From DASUNQ01 sp044866775 (GTDB lineage: Bacteria > Acidobacteriota > Thermoanaerobaculia > Multivoradales > UBA5704), in the NCBI GenBank assembly GCA_044866775.1, contig JBIOUG010000082.1, forward strand, positions 1-64,000: a DNA stretch of 64,000 bases, in the 5' to 3' direction. The notes beneath the pieces were generated by a model, which saw nothing but the letters and a program-made list of their open reading frames with translations, did not search any database and had not been told where the DNA came from. Made by a program: the position numbers and the translations under genes. Positions 58,505 to 64,000 of the stretch are shown here, piece after piece. Position 1 is the first letter of the stretch. Every line of letters begins with the position of its first letter.

Positions 58505-58723
58505 TTATGACGTAGTGGTCACCTGACCCCGGGCCACCTCGATGAGCACCCGCAAGGCTCGGTTCACTGCGTCCGAATCGTGGAACACGGCTGCGACGTC
58601 GGGTTCGAGAAGCACCACGTTGGTCCCCTGGCGGTAGCGCTCGTAGTACTTCCCCCGTCTCCCACCCCGGATTTCGTACTCGGGCTGCATCTCGTCTGCT
58701 TGAGTCTTATTCTCCTGACTCAT
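58505..58723 (-). CDS. Antitoxin-like small protein (72 aa)
   Basis: After an acidic start the sequence reads 'YEIRGGRRGKYYERYRQGTN', 'VVLLEPDVAAVFHDSDAVNR' and 'ALRVLIEVARG'. This is a common stand-alone ribbon-helix-helix-like antitoxin type (R-G-K-Y-Y-x-R-Y-x-x-G-T-N-V-V-x-L-x-P-D-V). No toxin gene accompanies it; the adjacent Uma2 fragment is upstream debris. It may be an orphan antitoxin or small regulator. Confidence 0.75.
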   Translation of the reverse strand: MSQENKTQADEMQPEYEIRGGRRGKYYERYRQGTNVVLLEPDVAAVFHDSDAVNRALRVLIEVARGQVTTTS

Positions 58724-58802
58724 AGGTCCTCCGCTCGCAGGGAGTCGCGCTGCACGTTAGCACACCGCAAATTCACCCCACCGCGGCTATGATCTCTCCG
58801 TG

Positions 58803-59798
58803 ATGGCCGACAACCGCACCTCGCCGCCCGATCACCTGGAGCTCGCCCCCGAGGTGCGCCTGCCGGCGGCGGCGGAGGCGCCGCGGCGGGGGTTCCTCGA
58901 GAAGCTCAACCGCGCGCTCTTCATGACGCATACCGAGATCCTGGAGCGGATCTCGGCCGCCGCGCAGGGCAATCGGGTCCTCGACGAGGCGATGCTCGAG
59001 CAGGTGGAGGAGGCGCTGATCGCCGCGGATCTGGGCGTCGAGACGGCGCTCGAGCTGGTGGAGCGGCTGCGCCGGAGCGTGCGCCGGGACGAGCCGGCGG
59101 ACATGGCGACGATCCGCACCCGGCTGGTCGAGGAGATGGCGCGGCTCCTCGCCGCGGCGCCGCAGCCGCCGGCGGCGAGCGGCCGGCAGCCGACGGTCAC
59201 CCTCGTCGTCGGCATCAACGGCGTCGGCAAGACGACCTCGATCGCCAAGCTCGCCCGCCGGGCGCAGCGGCGAGGGGAGCGCGTCCTGATCGCCGCCGCC
59301 GACACCTTCCGCGCCGCCGCCATCGACCAGCTCGTGGTCTGGGGCGAGCGGCTGGGCGTCGAGGTGGTGCGGCAGCGGCCCGGCTCGGACCCGGCGGCGG
59401 TGGTCTACGACGCCATTCACGCCGCCCGCGCCCGCGGCGCCGCGCAGGTGCTGGTCGACACCGCCGGGCGCCTCCACACCAAGGACCACTTGATGGCGGA
59501 GCTGTCGAAGGTGCGGCGGGTGATCGACCGGGAGGCGGCCGATTGGGAGCGGCGGACGCTCCTGGTGCTCGACGCCACGACCGGCCAGAACGCCCTCGCC
59601 CAGGCGCGCACGTTCGCCCAGGTGGCGAGCGTCGACGGCGTGCTGCTCGCCAAGCTCGACGGCACCGCCAAGGGGGGGATGGCGGTGGCGGTGGCGCGCG
59701 AGCTGAAGCTCCCCGTGCTCTACCTCGGCGTCGGCGAGTCCGCCGACGACCTGGTGGACTTCGCGCCGCGGGAGTTCGCCACCGCACTTCTTGGATGA
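58803..59798 (+). CDS. ftsY: Signal recognition particle receptor FtsY
   Basis: The SRP-GTPase domain is complete: N domain with 'LEQVEEALIAADLGVETALE', G1 'VVGINGVGKTTSIAKLA', 'IAAADTFRAAAIDQL', G3 'LVDTAGRLHTKDHLM', G4-G5 'LAKLDGTAKGGMA' and 'LPVLYLGVGE'. It docks SRP-bound ribosomes at the membrane. The acidic A domain is short (about 30 residues). ATG 58803 is used, with GTG 58800 adjacent. Its stop overlaps the ribD start (ATGA). Confidence 0.95.
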   Translation: MADNRTSPPDHLELAPEVRLPAAAEAPRRGFLEKLNRALFMTHTEILERISAAAQGNRVLDEAMLEQVEEALIAADLGVETALELVERLRRSVRRDEPADMATIRTRLVEEMARLLAAAPQPPAASGRQPTVTLVVGINGVGKTTSIAKLARRAQRRGERVLIAAADTFRAAAIDQLVVWGERLGVEVVRQRPGSDPAAVVYDAIHAARARGAAQVLVDTAGRLHTKDHLMAELSKVRRVIDREAADWERRTLLVLDATTGQNALAQARTFAQVASVDGVLLAKLDGTAKGGMAVAVARELKLPVLYLGVGESADDLVDFAPREFATALLG

Positions 59799-60946
59799 CG
59801 GCGCCAACGGCCGGGCCGGACGACTCGCACCTCCGCCGCACCCTGCGGCTCGCCGCGCGCGGGCGCTATACCACCGCTCCCAACCCGCGCGTCGGCGCTG
59901 TCGTGGTCCGCGACGGCCGGGTGGTGGGGGAGGGGTGGCACCGGCGCGCCGGCGGCCCGCACGCCGAGGCCGAGGCGCTCGCCGCAGCCGGCGAGGCCGC
60001 GCGCGGCGCCACGCTCTACCTGAACCTCGAGCCCTGTTGCCATCACGGGCGCACCCCGCCGTGCGCCGACGCCGTCATCGCCGCCGGCGTGGCGCGCGTC
60101 GTCGCCAGCCATCGCGATCCCGACGCGCGGGTCGCCGGTCAGGGATTCGCGCGGCTCGCCGCGGCGGGCGTCGCGGTCGAGGTCGGCGCGCTCGCCGCCG
60201 AGGCCGCCGCGCTCAACCTCCCCTTCCTGACCGCGCGCATCCTCGGGCGGCCGGCGGTGACGCTCAAGTGGGCGATGAGCCTCGACGGCAAGATCGCCAC
60301 CGCCGGCGGCGAGAGCCAATGGATCTCCGGCCCCGCGGCCCGCCGCCAGGCGCTGGCGCTGCGCGAGGAGCACGACGCGATCCTCATCGGCAGCGGCACG
60401 GCGCTCGCCGACGATCCCCGCCTCGACCGCCGGCTGGGGCTCGCCGCGGGCCCGAACCTGCGGGTGGTGCTCGATCGGCGGCTGCGGCTGTCGGAGTCGG
60501 CGCAGCTCTTCGGCGTCGCCGGGCCGATCGCGGTGTACACCGAGTCGGACGATGCCGAGCGGGCCGCGCGCCTCGCGGCGCGCGGAGCGCGCGTGGTGCG
60601 GCTGCCGGTTGTCGAGCCGGCGGCCGTTCTCGCTGATCTTTTCCAGGTAGGGGTTCAGAGCGTGTTGGTGGAAGGGGGAGGCGAGATCCACGCGGCGTTC
60701 GTGGAGAGCGGGCTCTGGGACCGGGTAGAGGTCGACTCCGCGCCACTGCTCATCGGCGGCCGCGGCGCGCCCGGCCCGATCGCGGGCACCGGCGCCACCT
60801 CCCTCGCCGCCGCCCCTCACCTGGAAGGTCTCACCACCCGCCGGCGCGGCGCGGACGTCCTGCTCTCCGGCCACCGTCAGGGAGCCATCGCCGATCTCCT
60901 GGCGCGGCTGTCGGTCCGGCCCGGCGGCGCCTCACGCCGGAGGTGA
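59795..60946 (+). CDS. ribD: Bifunctional riboflavin deaminase/reductase
   Basis: The N-terminal deaminase domain has zinc motifs 'GPHAEAEAL' and 'PCCHHGRTPPCADA' and the front motif 'TTAPNPRVGAVVV'. The C-terminal reductase domain has 'LKWAMSLDGKIATAGGESQW', 'ISGPAARR', 'DAILIGSGTALADDP' and 'VQSVLVEGGGEIHAAF'. It carries out two steps of riboflavin synthesis. Length (383) is normal. ATG 59795 overlaps the ftsY stop, an unusual pairing. The 3' end overlaps the convergent DUF4388 gene by 15 bases. Confidence 0.94.
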   Translation: MTAPTAGPDDSHLRRTLRLAARGRYTTAPNPRVGAVVVRDGRVVGEGWHRRAGGPHAEAEALAAAGEAARGATLYLNLEPCCHHGRTPPCADAVIAAGVARVVASHRDPDARVAGQGFARLAAAGVAVEVGALAAEAAALNLPFLTARILGRPAVTLKWAMSLDGKIATAGGESQWISGPAARRQALALREEHDAILIGSGTALADDPRLDRRLGLAAGPNLRVVLDRRLRLSESAQLFGVAGPIAVYTESDDAERAARLAARGARVVRLPVVEPAAVLADLFQVGVQSVLVEGGGEIHAAFVESGLWDRVEVDSAPLLIGGRGAPGPIAGTGATSLAAAPHLEGLTTRRRGADVLLSGHRQGAIADLLARLSVRPGGASRRR

Positions 60947-62047
60947 CTTCGCCTCTAGCGCCCGGAGCTTGAGCTCGAGGAGGTTCTTCTCGAGCGCCAG
61001 CCCCATCTGCAGCGCCAGCAGCTCGAGGCCGTCGAGCTCGCCGATCGGGCGGTGGTGCGGCAGGTCGTCGCCGTAGAGCACGAGCGCCGTGTGGCTGCCG
61101 ACGACGAGCGGCAGCGCCACGGCGTCCTCCGGCTCGCCGCCGCCGAGCCCGGCGAGGAGCGCTTGATTGCCGGCGCTCGCCTCCAGCCGGCCGTGGAAGC
61201 TCTCGCGGCGCTCGGCGACCTGGGTCAACACCGAGGAGTCGTCCCAGGGCAGCAGCAGCGTGCGGATCGCCTGCTCGGAGTCCTGCCCCGGCGGCGTGAG
61301 TCCGACCTGGCCCAGGGCGCGGAAGCCGTCGGAGCGCGCGGCGAAGAGCACGGCGCGGCCGACGACTGCCCGGGCGAAGCCCAGGAGCTGCTGGCTGACC
61401 TCGTTGGTCACCGCCGGCGCGCGCAGTCCGGCGAGGACCGCCTTGAGCGCGGCGAGCTGCTGTGCCGCCGGGCTCGGCCCCGGGTTGTTCGGGCGCCGGC
61501 CGAGGCGGCGCGACTCGTCGAGGAGCCGCGCCCCCTCGAGGAGCAGCCCCTCGGCCGGCACCCCTTCCTGGAGCAGGAAGTCGCCGACGTCGACCTCGGG
61601 CTCCCCGGCCGTGTAGGCCGGCACCTCCTGGGCGTCGAACTTGAAGAACCCGCCCTGCCAGCGCAGCAGCTCCGACAGCAAGCCCTCGATCTGCTGGCGC
61701 AGCACCTCGGCGAGGCTTTCGGCGCTGACGAAGCGGTTGGAGAGGAGGATCTCGCCCAGGCGCCGCGTCTCCTTGAAGCGGTGCTGGATCTCGAGCGCCT
61801 CCTCGAGCAGCTCCTCGCTGAGCAGGTGGCGGCCGACCAGGAGGTGGCCGAGCGATTCGCGCGCCGAGTTGCTGGCGGCGTAGATGATGCGGCCGTGGCG
61901 CAGCAGCACGACGCCGTGCGCCTGGCGGCTGGAGAGCGTCAGCCGGCCGCTCTTGCGGCCCGAGGCGAGGGCCTGCAGCAGGTCCGGGAACGGCAGGTCG
62001 TCGAGAGTGCCGACGAAGCTCAGGCGGGGATCCTCGCGGCGCATCAT
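60932..62047 (-). CDS. DUF4388 (PATAN-like) protein (371 aa)
   Basis: The N-terminal DUF4388 domain reads 'LSFVGTLDDLPFPDLLQALA', 'SGRKSGRLTLSSRQAHGVVL' and 'LRHGRIIYAASN'. A helical region with 'LGEILLSNRFVSAESLAEVL' (a T2SS-E-N-like repeat) follows, and a C-terminal GAF-like region. Such proteins act in response-regulator and small-GTPase networks. ATG 62047 (or 62044) is the start; the longer upstream reading lacks similarity. A 76-base divergent promoter region separates it from the next gene. Confidence 0.85.
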   Translation of the reverse strand: MMRREDPRLSFVGTLDDLPFPDLLQALASGRKSGRLTLSSRQAHGVVLLRHGRIIYAASNSARESLGHLLVGRHLLSEELLEEALEIQHRFKETRRLGEILLSNRFVSAESLAEVLRQQIEGLLSELLRWQGGFFKFDAQEVPAYTAGEPEVDVGDFLLQEGVPAEGLLLEGARLLDESRRLGRRPNNPGPSPAAQQLAALKAVLAGLRAPAVTNEVSQQLLGFARAVVGRAVLFAARSDGFRALGQVGLTPPGQDSEQAIRTLLLPWDDSSVLTQVAERRESFHGRLEASAGNQALLAGLGGGEPEDAVALPLVVGSHTALVLYGDDLPHHRPIGELDGLELLALQMGLALEKNLLELKLRALEAKSPPA

Positions 62048-62123
62048 AGCGCGGAGCGCGTGTGATCCGGGAGCGTCAGCGTTTGCCGGAGCGCGGTATC
62101 CTGTTGGCGAGGAGCTGCACTGG

Positions 62124-64000
62124 ATGAGCCTCGCCGCGCGCCGCCTTCGATCCTCCTGCTTCGTCCTGGTCGCGCTCACCCTCGCGCTCCCGCAGGGAGC
62201 GCGAGCCGCCCGCTGGCAGCCGATCGGTCCGCCCACCGGCGGGACGGTGCTCGCGCTGGCCTACGACCCGACCGACTCCGACGTCGTCTACGCCGGGCTC
62301 GACGGCGGCGGCGTAGCCAAGAGCGCCGACGGCGGGAGGACCTGGGAGCCGTCCGGCGCCGGCCTCGACGGCTCCTCGGTGGTCACCGCCCTGGCGGTCG
62401 ATCCGCACGCGCCGCGCCGCGTCTACGCCTGCACGCCGGGCGGGCTCTTCCGCAGCGCCGACGGCGGCGCCACGTGGCGGCGCACCCTCGGCCGCTGGGC
62501 CCGCAGCGTCGCCGTCGACCCGGTGTCCGCGGGCGAGGTCTTGGTAGGCACCGAGAACGGCCTCTTCCGCAGCTTCGACGGCGGCAGGCACTGGACCGAG
62601 GTCGCCCGCGAGGTGGCGCCCCTCGGCGAACCGCGGCGCTTCTCGATCCGCGCGGTGGCGTTCGAGCCGTCGGATCCGCGCACGCTCTACGCCGCCTTCG
62701 TCGGCGGCCTGAGCCAGCTCTACCGCTCGACCGACGGCGGGCGAACCTGGGCCGGCATCTTCCGCGGCGGCTTTCACGCCCTGGCGGCCGATCCCGCGCG
62801 GCCGCGGACGCTCTACGCCGCCGGCTGCTTCCGGCGCGGGCGCGTCAACCAGTGTGGCACGTTCGTCAGCCGCGACGGCGGCGCGAGCTGGTCGCGGGTG
62901 CTGCTGCGGACTTTCATCGGTTTCGCCGCCGACCCGAGCGGCACGGGCGCGGTGTACGCCGTCGACTCCGGCGGCATCCTGGTGAGCACCGATGGCGGCT
63001 CCCACTGGACGGCGATCGACGCCGGGCTGCCGGAGCAGCGGGTGCTCGCCGTCGCCGTGGATCCGCAGCACCCGGAGACACTGCTCGCCGGGCTGGGGAA
63101 CGCCGGCGTCTATCGCTCGGCCGACGGCGGCGGCCACTGGATGGCGAGCGGCACGGGGCTGGTGAACAGCGCGGCCCTCGCGGTGGCGGTGGCGCCCGGC
63201 GGATCGCCGCTCTACGCCGGCACCTCGAGCGGCGTCTATCGCACGGCGGACGGCGGCGCCACTTGGCGGAGCGTGCTGCCGATCCACGGCGTGCGCGACG
63301 TCGCGCTCCATCCAGACGCGCCGGAGACGGTCTGGGCGGTGGCCGGAGGGCTCTGGCGCTCGACCGACGGCGGCACGTCATGGAGCTTGCTCGGCCTGGC
63401 GGAGCACCTGCTGCAGCGAGTGTGGATCGCGCCCTCCGATCCGGACGTCGTCTTCCTGGCCGGCGAGGGGCGCGAGGCCGCGGTGCTGCGCTCGGACGAC
63501 CGCGGCGCGACCTGGGAGGTCCTCCCCGGCATCCACGGGGTGCGCGGCCTGGCGATCGACCCGCGCGACCCGGACCGCCTCTTCGCCACGCAGGAGGAGG
63601 ACCTGCGGCGCAGCGACGACGGCGGCAGGACCTGGCGGCTGGCGCTGCTGGGCGACGTCAACTCGATTCGCGCGCGGCAGATGCGCGACGTCGCGATCGC
63701 GCCGTCCGATTCCGACGTGTCGTTTGCGGCCGATCTGCGCTCGGTGGTCGGCAGCGTCGACGGCGGTCGCACCTGGCGCCGCCTCGTCGACCACGTGGAT
63801 GCGCTGGACACCGTCGTCATCGATCCTCTGGACGCGGAGACGGTCTACGCCGGCGGCGCCGGCGGCGTTCTGCGCACGCGCGACGGCGGCGCCACCTGGC
63901 AGCGCTTCCACGACGGGCTCTACGGCTTCCCGGTGCTCGACTTCGCGTTCGACCAGGCGAACCCGGAGCACCTGTACGCCGGGACCGCCGGGGCGGGGGT
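62124..64000 (+). CDS. Secreted BNR/VPS10-like beta-propeller protein (3' end outside window)
   Basis: From ATG 62124 (GAGGAG 10 bases upstream) a signal peptide ends near GARAA. At least 600 residues follow, built of repeats of about 45-50 residues with Asp-box motifs such as 'SADGGRTWEP', 'RSADGGATWRR', 'RSTDGGRTWAG', 'STDGGSHWTA', 'RTADGGATWRS' and 'RTRDGGATWQR'. Each is preceded by an 'A-V-D-P-x-x-P-x-x-L-Y-A-G' strand. This is the sortilin/VPS10-like or glycosidase GH74-like propeller class. No catalytic residues can be assigned. It is likely surface-exposed and runs off the right edge. Confidence 0.88.
   Translation, partial: MSLAARRLRSSCFVLVALTLALPQGARAARWQPIGPPTGGTVLALAYDPTDSDVVYAGLDGGGVAKSADGGRTWEPSGAGLDGSSVVTALAVDPHAPRRVYACTPGGLFRSADGGATWRRTLGRWARSVAVDPVSAGEVLVGTENGLFRSFDGGRHWTEVAREVAPLGEPRRFSIRAVAFEPSDPRTLYAAFVGGLSQLYRSTDGGRTWAGIFRGGFHALAADPARPRTLYAAGCFRRGRVNQCGTFVSRDGGASWSRVLLRTFIGFAADPSGTGAVYAVDSGGILVSTDGGSHWTAIDAGLPEQRVLAVAVDPQHPETLLAGLGNAGVYRSADGGGHWMASGTGLVNSAALAVAVAPGGSPLYAGTSSGVYRTADGGATWRSVLPIHGVRDVALHPDAPETVWAVAGGLWRSTDGGTSWSLLGLAEHLLQRVWIAPSDPDVVFLAGEGREAAVLRSDDRGATWEVLPGIHGVRGLAIDPRDPDRLFATQEEDLRRSDDGGRTWRLALLGDVNSIRARQMRDVAIAPSDSDVSFAADLRSVVGSVDGGRTWRRLVDHVDALDTVVIDPLDAETVYAGGAGGVLRTRDGGATWQRFHDGLYGFPVLDFAFDQANPEHLYAGTAGAG

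Noticed and set aside
62076..63971. Several minus-strand frames at the right end
   Set aside because: They are shadows of the BNR propeller gene, with no domain motifs.
1..64000. tRNA, rRNA, riboswitch or CRISPR features
   Set aside because: I looked for cloverleaf/CCA patterns, conserved rRNA blocks, biotin-regulon riboswitch-like leaders and regularly spaced repeats, and found none I could support by eye.

Overview
The window is high-GC, gene-dense bacterial chromosome with few long spacers and no tRNA, rRNA or CRISPR array that I could see. Several traits suggest a soil or sediment Acidobacteriota-type bacterium, perhaps class Thermoanaerobaculia. These are large secreted beta-propeller and FG-GAP proteins sharing a characteristic C-terminal domain, a TPR fragment, DUF4388 and Roadblock signalling proteins, an error-prone DnaE2, and a fused GNAT-methyltransferase. 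The taxonomy is an inference from gene style, not a measured assignment.

Layout. 1-8.7 kb: an OmpR-type response regulator, a lipoprotein with a GH113-like glycosidase domain, a PAS-GGDEF-EAL protein, a GNAT-methyltransferase fusion, adenosine deaminase, an outer-membrane barrel and a small membrane protein with a truncated duplicate of its 5' end. 9-14.7 kb: a class 3 lipase, dnaE2 and a coiled-coil winged-helix protein. 14.8-22.2 kb: a coupled nucleotidyltransferase-like pair, then large exported proteins, one of which is a matrixin-like FG-GAP protein whose HExxH motif has become HAxxH. 22.2-32.2 kb: a foreign-looking island. It opens with a wrecked serine recombinase and a TPR fragment. 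It then carries a tightly coupled five-gene operon (FemAB-like transferase, ATP-grasp ligase, PglZ/phosphodiesterase, methyltransferase-aminotransferase fusion, M28-like peptidase). Convergent to that lie a 70-residue peptide gene with a textbook promoter and a PP-loop ATPase. I read this as a candidate undescribed peptide-type natural-product pathway.

32.2-47.8 kb: a double-HTH regulator, an orphan BrnA-like antitoxin with a BrnT stub, a frameshifted paralogue of the FG-GAP protein, then housekeeping genes: YceI, PEBP, DinB, cupin, VOC, a NYN-cold-shock nuclease, the complete bioB-F-D-A biotin set, RNase E/G and an FGGY kinase. 47.8-53.5 kb: a second island bounded by an IS3 remnant on the left and a degenerate repeat of the FGGY kinase 3' end on the right. 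It holds a CHAT protease domain, an unknown protein, a three-helix membrane protein and a TPR protein that looks like the missing N-terminal half of the CHAT protein, in permuted order. This is a candidate defence or cell-death module. 53.5-64 kb: HicBA, aroB coupled to an HD-GYP protein, Roadblock, a frameshifted PD-(D/E)XK nuclease, toxin/antitoxin debris, ftsY coupled to ribD, a DUF4388 protein and a secreted BNR propeller that runs off the right edge.

How the parts work together. Cyclic di-GMP turnover is represented by a GGDEF-EAL protein and an HD-GYP protein. Core metabolism is represented by biotin, chorismate (AroB), riboflavin (RibD) and nucleoside salvage (Add). Many single-base frameshifts occur in accessory genes only (recombinase, IS3, TPR, nuclease, FG-GAP paralogue). 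This fits decay of mobile DNA, but individual cases could be assembly errors.
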